64,000 nt of DNA, from positions 1 through 64,000 of the forward strand of contig NZ_LGAK01000015.1 in NCBI RefSeq assembly GCF_001292705.1, read 5' to 3'. The notes beneath the pieces are model-generated. The model searched no databases. It had not been told where the DNA came from and worked only from the letters and a program-made list of their open reading frames with translations. The position numbers and the translations under genes were made by a program. Every line of letters begins with the position of its first letter. The first letter of the stretch is position 1. Positions 1 to 7,002 of this stretch are shown here, piece after piece. Source of the stretch: Marinagarivorans algicola. GTDB taxonomy: Bacteria > Pseudomonadota > Gammaproteobacteria > Pseudomonadales > Cellvibrionaceae.

Positions 1-1
1 G

Positions 2-589
2 GGTGATGGGGCTGCTGAGCTGATTCTTTTTTTAGGCAATGACTTAGTGATGTTTTCGCCTAGCTATGAAAAAACGGTATTTATGATACGTTACAGCATT
101 ACTGATTGGTTAAGTACTACGGAAACAGCAACGTTTAATCAGCGCCCATTAAAAAATGCAGACGCTACCGCGCAGTATCAATCTGCCATGGTAGCCAGCT
201 CTTTACACCCCTATCGCCTGCCGGGTTACCGTGGTTATGCCAAAATTTTTATTGGCAATTTTGATGGTGATATGCACCCTGACATTTTAGTGTGGCGCAA
301 GTTATATGAATCTCATTTAATCAATAATCCCGTTCAAGGCTTCACTAAACTAAAAGATACATTTGTGCATTATGAGCAAGACCTTACAGCCCGAGCTACA
401 CTCAAAACTGGCGTAACCGGCGAATACCTCCCACAAAAAACAGACAGCGCAACGATAAAAAACTGGTTAAAAACCAGCAATCTCACGTGGCCAAAAGGCT
501 TTCCCAGTACCAGTGAATGCGCAGGGCAAAAAGGACAGCTAATACCCGAGATGCATGATGCTTTATTAAATGACCCTGACGTATTGTAA
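2..589 (+). CDS. 3' end of a protein with FG-GAP/VCBS-like calcium loops (partial)
   Basis: The reading frame is open from the window edge, so the true start lies upstream. The visible part is about 195 residues. It opens with GDGAAELILF and later has IGNFDGDMHPDILVW. These two strands with Asp/Gly-rich turns look like FG-GAP/VCBS repeats, which form beta-propeller blades and often bind calcium in secreted or surface proteins. The C-terminal third (after about nt 320) has no recognisable motif. A strong hairpin terminator follows 27 bases after the stop. The catalytic or adhesive role cannot be judged from this fragment. Frame and stop are secure; the family call is moderate and rests on the two loop motifs. 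Confidence 0.6.
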   Translation, partial: GDGAAELILFLGNDLVMFSPSYEKTVFMIRYSITDWLSTTETATFNQRPLKNADATAQYQSAMVASSLHPYRLPGYRGYAKIFIGNFDGDMHPDILVWRKLYESHLINNPVQGFTKLKDTFVHYEQDLTARATLKTGVTGEYLPQKTDSATIKNWLKTSNLTWPKGFPSTSECAGQKGQLIPEMHDALLNDPDVL

Positions 590-616
590 TAGGTTTTAAA
601 TACGGCGCAATTTTGT

Positions 617-648
617 AGCCGCTACGCCTAGGTGTAGCGGCTTTTTTA
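617..648 (+). terminator. Rho-independent terminator of the partial FG-GAP gene
   Basis: A perfect 9-bp stem (617-625 with 634-642, AGCCGCTAC/GTAGCGGCT) encloses an 8-base loop and runs into a T-rich tail. It lies just after the stop codon at 589. Confidence 0.85.
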
Positions 649-825
649 GTTTTTCACGAACTAAAACACTTGCAGGGACACTCACTCAAAAATTTTTAAG
701 AGTGCTTTAGGTTGGGCGGTGTTAATTGCTGAGCTATTCTAGCAGGTGTTTTTTGGAGTGAGTATCCTTGTATTATTGCTGGTATTATCTTTTGGGTACT
801 AAAGATAATACCAGCACAGCCTGAA

Positions 826-920
826 GACAGGCACTCTGAAAAACTGTTTATCACTAAAAATATTACATCGAGTTATTTATATTTTTAGATAATTAAAACG
901 AGTACACGTCCTTGCCAATG
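826..920 (+). repeat. Left copy of an imperfect ~95-bp inverted repeat
   Basis: The sequence from GACAGGCACTCTGAAAA onward matches the reverse complement of 1538-1635 over its whole length. The outer 36 bases match at 33 of 37 aligned positions with one gap. The inner part is more diverged, with most differences being transitions and a few 1-base gaps. Each copy also contains a short internal palindrome (in this copy CTAAAAATAT...ATATTTTTAG). Confidence 0.75.
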
Positions 921-1537
921 GCCAAGTATAATTTCATACAATAATTTCTATCCACCCCAGAATATTATCAAGGTCAATTAGCCTTCGAACATCACCTAAT
1001 AACACCCTTTAAATCAATAATCATATTAGCCAATTCTGCGCCAGTATTTTTCACTAAAGCGGATACTTTTACGTCACTGCCACTCATTTTTTCGTACATC
1101 GCCTTGGCGGATATAGGGATGTCATCCCTTTTACTTTTATAGTAAAAATTAATCAAAGAAAATATTCGTAATACCACCAAACTCATCATCTCTAATACAC
1201 TAGAAAATAATAATTCACCGGTATATTTAGGGTTTTCATTGAGATTTTAGGAGTAGGCATTAATACGACCAGCATTACATATGCGTTCAATTAAACTACG
1301 AGTCATGACAGAAGCTGGGATTTTTGACTCAAAAAATACCGGATGATCATTGCCTCATCGTTAAAAGTCTGATCTATGATCTAAACGTTTACGGCACTAA
1401 TAATTAAGTCCTAAAGCTGACCTAAATTAAATATATACTCGATTTCTATTTTTTATGTATTGGCAAGGCTACTAACCTCTAGTATTCAACTCTGAAGTGC
1501 ATAACCATTAATAAGCTAATTTTAGCGCATTTAAAAA

Positions 1538-1635
1538 CACCGGCAGGGGGCATACACTCGCTTTAATTACCTAAAAGTATAAGTGACTCGATTAAATAAT
1601 TTTTAGCGACAAGCAGTTTTTTCAGAGTGCCTGTC
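1538..1635 (-). repeat. Right copy of an imperfect ~95-bp inverted repeat
   Basis: This is the reverse-complement partner of 826-920, and its outer end reads CAGAGTGCCTGTC on the plus strand. The two copies bracket about 620 bp without a convincing gene. The arrangement fits terminal repeats of a decayed element, or two insertions of one dispersed repeat in opposite orientation. Confidence 0.75.
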
Positions 1636-1901
1636 CTAGTGTTGTGATTTGGTAGGGCACGACTGGCCTTCTGCGCGCCTGTTTTTTTTGGGGTGCGGGG
1701 CTGTTGTGGTCTTCAGGTTTTGAAAGGGAGTGAGTGTTTTTGAAGGGGGAGGGAGTGCGTTTGGCGTGTTGGTGCGGGAGGGGTTTTTTGTGTGCACGTT
1801 GAACTGCCTTAAATATTCTCTATGGACACTTTTTGGGCTTTGTCGACACCTGGTTGACACCTAGCGGGCATTTAATCGCTATTTGCTAAGTGATAGGCAA
1901 T

Positions 1902-1950
1902 AAAAAACCCCCGTATCAATCGGGCTGAAAGCCTTATGATACGGGGGGTT
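1902..1950 (-). terminator. Terminator of the tRNA-Cys/tRNA-Leu transcript
   Basis: On the minus strand the arms AACCCCCCGTATCA and TGATACGGGGG form a long stem with an internal AAGGCTTTCAGCC hairpin. A run of six T follows. It lies immediately downstream of tRNA-Leu. Confidence 0.85.
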
Positions 1951-1957
1951 AGAATAA

Positions 1958-2044
1958 TGGTGCCCGGGGCCGGACTTGAACCGGCACGACCGTGAAGTCG
2001 GGAGATTTTAAGTCTCCTGTGTCTACCAATTCCACCACCCGGGC
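1958..2044 (-). tRNA. tRNA-Leu (anticodon TAA)
   Basis: Read on the minus strand, this is an 87-nt class II tRNA with acceptor arms GCCCGGG/CCCGGGC. It has a D-loop (GAATTGGTAGACA), an anticodon stem-loop with CTTAAAA (anticodon TAA), a long variable arm (CGACTTCACGGTCG), a T-loop GGTTCAAGTCC and an encoded CCA. It is the last gene of a short tRNA transcript behind tRNA-Cys. Confidence 0.95.
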
Positions 2045-2113
2045 ATACAGGGTTTTTTATAGTAGGTGTGGATCCCTACTTTTTAGTCTATGCAATTGTG
2101 CATTGGCTAAAAT

Positions 2114-2187
2114 TGGAGGCGCGAGCCGGAGTCGAACCGGCCTACGTGGATTTGCAATCCAGTGCATAACCGCTTTGCTATCGCGCC
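2114..2187 (-). tRNA. tRNA-Cys (anticodon GCA)
   Basis: A 74-nt tRNA on the minus strand with acceptor GGCGCGA/TCGCGCC, discriminator T and encoded CCA. The anticodon loop is TTGCAAA (GCA) and the T-arm is CCGGTTCGACTCCGG. It sits between pgsA and tRNA-Leu. In E. coli the corresponding cluster after pgsA is glyW-cysT-leuZ; no tRNA-Gly is visible here. Confidence 0.95.
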
Positions 2188-2424
2188 TTACTTTTTTGCG
2201 CGACGCTTAGGCTGTTAAACCTTACTAAGCTGCTAGCTTGTGGGCTGGCATTTTACCTATAAATTCTTATTAATCAAGTACTTATAAGTATTTCTTAGTG
2301 TGCTGTGTCGCTCAACCTCTTATTTACTGCTTAAGAGGACGCGCATTGTATACAAAATAATTTTTAAACCAAAGCTTTTTTTAACAAAAAGTCAGTTTTT
2401 GTTAAAAAAATTTCTTTTTTGGTA

Positions 2425-2997
2425 TTACTTGTTGGATTTTTCTGCGCCCTGTTTGAATGTTGGCCAGGCGGCGCGTAAATAAACAATCATTGACCATAAA
2501 GTGAGAATGGCCGCGGCATATAAAATAGTGAGCCCAAGCAGTTTCATGATTTCGAACTGGCGAGGATCAAAAGCGAGTAGCACAACAATAGCAATGATTT
2601 GCAGGGTTGTTTTAATTTTGCCTATCATAGAGACGGCAACGGTGGCCCGTGCGCCAATTTCGGCCATCCACTCGCGCAAGGCAGAAATCACGATTTCGCG
2701 ACAAATAATGACAATCGCTGGAAGTGTAAACCAAATGGAGCTGTGTAGTTCGATTAATAAACCTAAAGCCACGGCTACTGTGAGTTTGTCGGCAACAGGG
2801 TCCAAAAAGGCGCCAAAAGGCGTGCTCAGATTATATTTGCGCGCTATGTAGCCATCTGCCCAGTCGGTAATACCGCCAATGGTGAATAAGATAGCACACA
2901 CTGGAAATCGCCAGTCATAGGGTAGGTAAAAGATGACTGCCAGTAAAGGCAGTAGGATGATGCGAAAAAGGGTGAGCTGGTTGGCTAGATTGTACAT
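2425..2997 (-). CDS. pgsA: CDP-diacylglycerol--glycerol-3-phosphate 3-phosphatidyltransferase
   Basis: Membrane enzyme that joins CDP-diacylglycerol and glycerol-3-phosphate to give phosphatidylglycerol phosphate, the first committed step to phosphatidylglycerol and cardiolipin. The CDP-alcohol phosphotransferase signature is complete (DGYIARKYN...GAFLDPVADK, DGxxAR-x8-GxxxDxxxD). Several hydrophobic segments run from residue ~8 to the C-terminus. I start at the ATG at 2997 (MYNLANQLTLFR), because PgsA proteins usually begin a few residues before the LTLFR motif. A GTG 33 bases further upstream is in frame and possible. At 190 residues it is normal for the family. The adjoining tRNA-Cys/tRNA-Leu genes are the conserved neighbourhood. 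Confidence 0.93.
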   Translation of the reverse strand: MYNLANQLTLFRIILLPLLAVIFYLPYDWRFPVCAILFTIGGITDWADGYIARKYNLSTPFGAFLDPVADKLTVAVALGLLIELHSSIWFTLPAIVIICREIVISALREWMAEIGARATVAVSMIGKIKTTLQIIAIVVLLAFDPRQFEIMKLLGLTILYAAAILTLWSMIVYLRAAWPTFKQGAEKSNK

Positions 2998-3106
2998 AGT
3001 TTTTGGGCCAAATCGGTTAGACGGTGGCACGGTAAAGCTTAAAGTGCGCGCTGTAAAGTCTTAGCGAGAGGGTTGGTGCTTGCAAGGTGATTTTTTGTTG
3101 AAATAA

Positions 3107-4066
3107 TCAATTGTGGTTGTAAATTTGAGTTTGATTGCGCCCTGCGCGTTTGGCGCGATATAGACCCCGATCAGAGGCGTCTATCCATTCGGTATGGTTG
3201 GATATTTCGCTGTTTATTTCTGAGATGCCTAAGCTGATGGTGTAGTTAATGACGTGTTCATCGTAATAGATGGTATTGGCTTCAATGGCTTTGCGAAGGC
3301 GCTCTGCAACAACCATGGCACCTTCTTGGTTGGTATCAACGAGGATAACGGTAAACTCTTCGCCGCCGTAGCGCCCGCAAATATCGATATCGCGCACGCA
3401 TTTTTTTACTACGGCAGCTGTTTGGCGAATCACTTCATCGCCAGCGGGGTGGCCGTAGGTGTCGTTAATACGCTTAAAGTGATCGATATCAAACATTAAT
3501 AGGCTGCAGGTGTGTTGGTAGCGCTGATGGCGTTTAAATTCATGCTCTAGGCCTTCCTCCCAATATTTGCGGTTGAGTAGGCCGGTGAGGCCATCAGTCT
3601 TGCTAATAATGTGGAGCTTGGAGTTGGCGCGTTGTAGCTGCAGGCGGTTAGCGGCGACTTCGGTGACGTCATAAATAATGAGGCAAATTTGGGTGATTTC
3701 ACTGCGCGCGTTGGTGATGGGCATAATAGTACAGTTCTGGTACATAAATTCGGTCATGCCTGTGACCGGTCGGTAGTTCCTAAATTTAAATAGGTAGGGG
3801 CGTTGCTCCCATGTGGTAAATGAAGGACTGCGCAATACTTTGACTGACTCTACTTTGCGTCTAAACCAGCTTTCGGAGAGTTCGGGGAAGGTGCTAAAAA
3901 TATTGCTCCCTAAAACATCTGAGGGTTGTTTGGCGCTGTGATTTTGCATAAAGCTATTCCATAGCTCGATATTGTAGCTTTGATCAAGTATTACTAAGCC
4001 AACATCAATATTTTGGAGAACGTCCATTAGCCAGTGGAAGTTTTCCAATAAGTCATTATCGCTCAT
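3107..4066 (-). CDS. PAS-GGDEF diguanylate cyclase
   Basis: Predicted to make cyclic di-GMP from two GTP. Residues ~15-135 look like a PAS sensor module (VGLVILDQSYNIELWN at the start, IIYDVTE at its end). A linker helix follows, then the GGDEF domain from DGLTGLLNR (158). The active-site loop is GGEEF (234-238), and an inhibitory I-site RDID (225-228) sits exactly five residues before it, so both catalysis and product feedback look intact. No transmembrane segment or signal peptide is seen, so the protein is probably cytoplasmic. The gene starts 3 bases after the stop of the CheC-like gene, so the two are almost certainly co-transcribed. The ligand or signal of the PAS domain is unknown. Confidence 0.9.
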   Translation of the reverse strand: MSDNDLLENFHWLMDVLQNIDVGLVILDQSYNIELWNSFMQNHSAKQPSDVLGSNIFSTFPELSESWFRRKVESVKVLRSPSFTTWEQRPYLFKFRNYRPVTGMTEFMYQNCTIMPITNARSEITQICLIIYDVTEVAANRLQLQRANSKLHIISKTDGLTGLLNRKYWEEGLEHEFKRHQRYQHTCSLLMFDIDHFKRINDTYGHPAGDEVIRQTAAVVKKCVRDIDICGRYGGEEFTVILVDTNQEGAMVVAERLRKAIEANTIYYDEHVINYTISLGISEINSEISNHTEWIDASDRGLYRAKRAGRNQTQIYNHN

Positions 4067-4069
4067 AGT

Positions 4070-4681
4070 TTACTCGAGAAGGTAGTCAATTTTATGCATC
4101 AAGCGGGTGATGGACTCGTCTGTCATTAAGATTAGAAGGTCGCAATTGACGTTATAGCCTTCTAACTTGTAGTTGATTTCGGTTACGAGAGCATGCTTCC
4201 AGACGCTGGTGTTTGGGTCGAACATTTCACTGATTTTTTGGTGTTGACCCAGCACCATGGGCGGGCCAAAGCTAAAGCCCATATCAATTTGCTCGGCAAG
4301 CCCTTTGATGCAGGCGCCAAAGAGTACATTGGTGGTATCCATTAAAAGCTCGCGTTCGGCTCGCTCATCTAGATCACCTTCAAATTTTAGTAGCCGTGCA
4401 AGATCAGTAAAGCTGGTATCGTTGTATAGTAAGATCGCTTCGCCAGCAATGCCCCCGCCAATAAACCCTTGGCAAACTCCCGAGATAGAATCGGTGGTGT
4501 CAATCGACTGCAAGGCCATGGCGATATCTTGCGGCTCCATGATGTCGATATGAGGAATAGAGAGCACAACAAAGGTATCGAGTAGCCTCGCTAATCGGTC
4601 GCCTGCCTGGCCCATTGCGACATTGGTGACCTCTTGTAAGGCGTCGCGCTGATCTTCGCTCATGTTAATAATTGCGCTCAT
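4070..4681 (-). CDS. CheC-like CheY-P phosphatase family protein
   Basis: A 203-residue protein with both halves of the CheC/CheX/FliY active-site pattern (D/S-x3-E-x2-N-x22-P). The first copy is exact (D13, E17, N20, P43). The second (E111, D115, N118, P141) has Asp in place of the usual Glu. Family members dephosphorylate CheY-like receiver domains. It is the first gene of an operon with the GGDEF cyclase. No CheY, CheA or CheD gene is nearby, so it may act on a remote receiver protein. Pairing with a cyclase suggests a link between phosphorelay and c-di-GMP signalling; that link is inference. Confidence 0.82.
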   Translation of the reverse strand: MSAIINMSEDQRDALQEVTNVAMGQAGDRLARLLDTFVVLSIPHIDIMEPQDIAMALQSIDTTDSISGVCQGFIGGGIAGEAILLYNDTSFTDLARLLKFEGDLDERAERELLMDTTNVLFGACIKGLAEQIDMGFSFGPPMVLGQHQKISEMFDPNTSVWKHALVTEINYKLEGYNVNCDLLILMTDESITRLMHKIDYLLE

Positions 4682-5130
4682 GCGCTGCTAACCCCAAAAC
4701 GATTGCTATTAATATCTATTCTAGCCAGCTCACGTTAGAATGCTGGGTTATTTTTTAACTTTGCTGATTTGGCGTTAATCAGTTTGGGTTACACGCGAGT
4801 GTTAAGCTTTTTATGGCACATCAAGTTTTGTCGCTATGTCGCCAAGTGTATTAACCTTCTTTGTCGGGTGCGAGTCGTTATCTGGTGTACTTGCACGGGT
4901 GCGATCGGTAAGGTTAAACGTTGCAGGCGGCATAAAGCCTAGGCATATTAAAGTCGTAGGTGGCTTGTGGGTCTAGTCAACGCATCATTATTGGCGCCTG
5001 ATGCGGGTATCTCTGATTAAGGTATCTTTGATTGAAGGGCCTCTGAATAGCGGCAGTATTTTTTATTATGTAACCAGCGGTTTGTGGCGAGCTGTGTTGG
5101 CTTGACTATACCGTAGATTGATGGCGGATT
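4682..5130. other. Divergent intergenic region
   Basis: About 450 bp between the CheC-like operon (minus) and the MBL hydrolase (plus). No gene, tRNA or strong hairpin was found. A short imperfect tandem repeat (GGTATCTCTGATTAA / GGTATCTTTGATTGA) lies at about 5007-5036. Promoters for both directions presumably lie here. Confidence 0.5.
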
Positions 5131-5773
5131 ATGAAATTTAAAATTGTCCCAGTGACGCACTATCAACAAAATTGCAGCATTATTTGGTGCGAAAAAACAC
5201 AGCGCGCGGCAGTCGTCGACCCTGGTGGCGAGGTCGATAAGCTGTTGGCTGAGTTGACGGGTTTGGGTTTAACACTAGAAAAAATTATATTAACGCACGG
5301 CCATATGGATCATGTGGGCGGTACATTTGAGTTGGCAAAGCGTACCGGTGTTCCTATTGAGGGGCCGCACAAAGAAGATTTTTTGGCTTGATATATTGGA
5401 TCAGCAAGCGGCAATGATGGGGTTTGAGCCGCAACCAGTGTTTACGCCAAGCCGTTGGCTGGTAAGTGGTGATGCGGTGACGGTAGGGCAGAGTGTTTTA
5501 GAAGTGCTGCATTGCCCTGGCCATACACCGGGGCACGTGGTTTTATTTAGTCGGCTAGACAGGCTGGCTTGGGTGGGTGATGTCTTGTTTCGAGGCTCAA
5601 TTGGGCGGAGTGACTTCCCGCGTGGTGATTACGAACAATTGGTCACTTCTATTGTGAGCCAGCTTTGGCCTTTAGGCGACGATGTGCGTTTTATTCCTGG
5701 GCATGGCCCTATGTCAACATTTGGGCAAGAGCGCAAGAGCAATCCTTTTGTGGCCGATAAGAACTTTGGTTAA
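5131..5773 (+). pseudogene. YcbL-like metallo-beta-lactamase hydrolase, interrupted by a +1 frameshift
   Basis: Two overlapping frames together give a complete glyoxalase II-type MBL-fold hydrolase like E. coli YcbL. The first frame (5131-5391) carries the metal motif THGHMDH and ends in KEDFLA-stop. The second continues with WLDILDQQ, CPGHTPGHVV, GDVLFRGSIGRSDFPRGD and the final metal ligand PGHGPMS. Removing one T from the T6 run at 5379-5384 joins them as KEDFWLDIL, which is the family sequence. All metal ligands survive in the joined protein of about 213 residues. The cause could be a sequencing error in the homopolymer, a recent inactivating mutation, or slippage on T6. Confidence 0.85.
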
Positions 5774-5861
5774 CAGGGTCGATAGCTTGTCGGCGGTTGC
5801 GAGCAAATATAATGTGTAGTGCTAACTAAAGCGCTTTTGGCTAATTTAAGGTGATGTGAGT

Positions 5862-6224
5862 ATGAGTGATTTAGTGCTGTCTGATAATTTAGATGAAAAC
5901 TTTGAACGCTTTATGGTTGAGGCAGAAGATACCGGGTGCGTGTGGGTACTTGAAGGGGATGAGGGCTTTGCTTTGTGCCCTTCAAATATTAGCGAAAGCG
6001 TCGATGTAATGCCTATGTGGTCGCAGCCTGAGTTTGCACAAGCGCACTGTGTTGATGAATGGGAGAGTTATAAGCCTGTACCGGTTTCACTGGCTGAATT
6101 GCTCGACGAGTGGCTACCGGGAATGCATGAAGATGTGTTATTGGTTGGGGTGAACTGGAATGCTGATATGGAGGGCGATGAAATGGAACCTCTCGATTTA
6201 CTGGAAGAGTTTGATGAGAGCTAG
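5862..6224 (+). CDS. DUF2750 family protein
   Basis: Small acidic cytoplasmic protein of unknown function (120 residues). The order of conserved blocks fits DUF2750: FERFMVEAEDTG near the N-terminus, then GFALCPSN, PMWSQPEFAQ and a C-terminal VGVNWNADMEG. I start at the ATG at 5862, which has AAGGTGA seven bases upstream. The in-frame GTG at 5856 lies too close to that site. It stands alone between the MBL gene and a convergent thioredoxin gene. No catalytic residues are known for the family. Confidence 0.8.
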   Translation: MSDLVLSDNLDENFERFMVEAEDTGCVWVLEGDEGFALCPSNISESVDVMPMWSQPEFAQAHCVDEWESYKPVPVSLAELLDEWLPGMHEDVLLVGVNWNADMEGDEMEPLDLLEEFDES

Positions 6225-6260
6225 TGTTCGGTATCGACCGATTAAAGAAGCCTTGCTTTG

Positions 6261-6926
6261 CTAGGTTTTGCCTGCTGGGGCTGGTCTTGTGGGCGCTTGA
6301 GGCGATGAGCTAGAGGTTTGCTGAGTATGATTTTTTGGCGTGATAAAAGGGCTAAGCGCTTGTAGTAATTTGGAGTCTTTATTGGCTCCTTGTTCAACAT
6401 ATAAAACTTGTCGCTGGTTGTTGATAACGACGATGCTCGGTGTGCCAGCCATTTGGTAGCGCTGCGCAACTGATTCGGCTTTAGGTAGGAGCGTGAGGCT
6501 AATGCCTAAGCTATCGAGGTACGCGGTAGGGTCTTGGGTCTCCCAGACATTTAAAGCTAATACTTTAATATTGGCATTATCGTTTTGCAGTTGCTGTAAC
6601 TTGGGTAAAAGGCCGCGGCACTGTTCGCACCATGAGGCCCAAAAAAAGAGAATCGTTGCATCATACTGTGGGAGAACTTTATACAGCCATAGCCATTCGC
6701 CTGTGGTATCTCGCAGCATCCAGTTGGGTGTTTGATCACCTTTTTTTAACGTGGGTTCAGCCGCGCCTGCCATTGATAGGCCCAATAATAGCACTAGGCC
6801 AATTGTCGCCACTAGGTTTTGGCAATAACGCTTATAGCGCAAGTTTGCGCCTACCTTACATGTTTGTGTACCCCAAGCCCGATCGGTGTAGTGGCTGTTT
6901 TTGAGTGTCGAGGTTAATTTAGGCAT
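6261..6926 (-). CDS. Membrane-anchored TlpA/ResA-like thioredoxin
   Basis: Predicted periplasmic thiol-disulfide protein. A basic N-terminus of ~37 residues precedes a hydrophobic segment (39-55), which is a signal anchor or a signal peptide ending near AGAAEP. The thioredoxin fold follows, with LFFWASWCEQC (CEQC at 100-103) and the cis-Pro motif GTPSIVVI. The C-terminal ~30 residues are Ser/Pro/Thr-rich and look disordered. Its redox partner cannot be read from the neighbours: a low-complexity protein upstream and the convergent DUF2750 gene. It is not closely similar to the second TlpA protein at 40974-41459, which is shorter and has CGPC. Confidence 0.82.
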   Translation of the reverse strand: MPKLTSTLKNSHYTDRAWGTQTCKVGANLRYKRYCQNLVATIGLVLLLGLSMAGAAEPTLKKGDQTPNWMLRDTTGEWLWLYKVLPQYDATILFFWASWCEQCRGLLPKLQQLQNDNANIKVLALNVWETQDPTAYLDSLGISLTLLPKAESVAQRYQMAGTPSIVVINNQRQVLYVEQGANKDSKLLQALSPFITPKNHTQQTSSSSPQAPTRPAPAGKT

Positions 6927-7002
6927 AACTCTTCGCTGTATAAATCCTATTCTCAGCCAGCTTAGGTTAGGTTATGAGTAAAAAGTTCCTCTTGTTGTAG
7001 GG

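Larger units (their letters stand above)
649..1901. other. Gene-poor AT-rich stretch with a long inverted repeat
   Basis: No convincing gene is visible in about 1.25 kb. The only open frame of note is a 65-codon minus-strand one at 992-1189. It has no clear ribosome binding site and no recognisable family, so I do not call it. The stretch holds a 16-bp perfect hairpin at 777-816, the imperfect inverted repeat copies at 826-920 and 1538-1635, and a strongly G/T-biased plus strand at roughly 1676-1800. It may be the remains of a mobile or cassette-like element, but no transposase or integrase is present. Confidence 0.5.

Noticed and set aside
992-1189. 65-codon minus-strand frame inside the inverted repeat
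   Set aside because: No recognisable family and no clear Shine-Dalgarno; possibly a remnant, but not supportable as a gene.
649-1640. Integron cassette with attC sites
   Set aside because: The repeats are palindromic and paired, but no GTTRRRY/RYYYAAC core pair and no integrase was found.
1636-1860. 74-codon minus-strand frame
   Set aside because: It arises from the G/T-skewed block, is low complexity and has no ribosome binding site.
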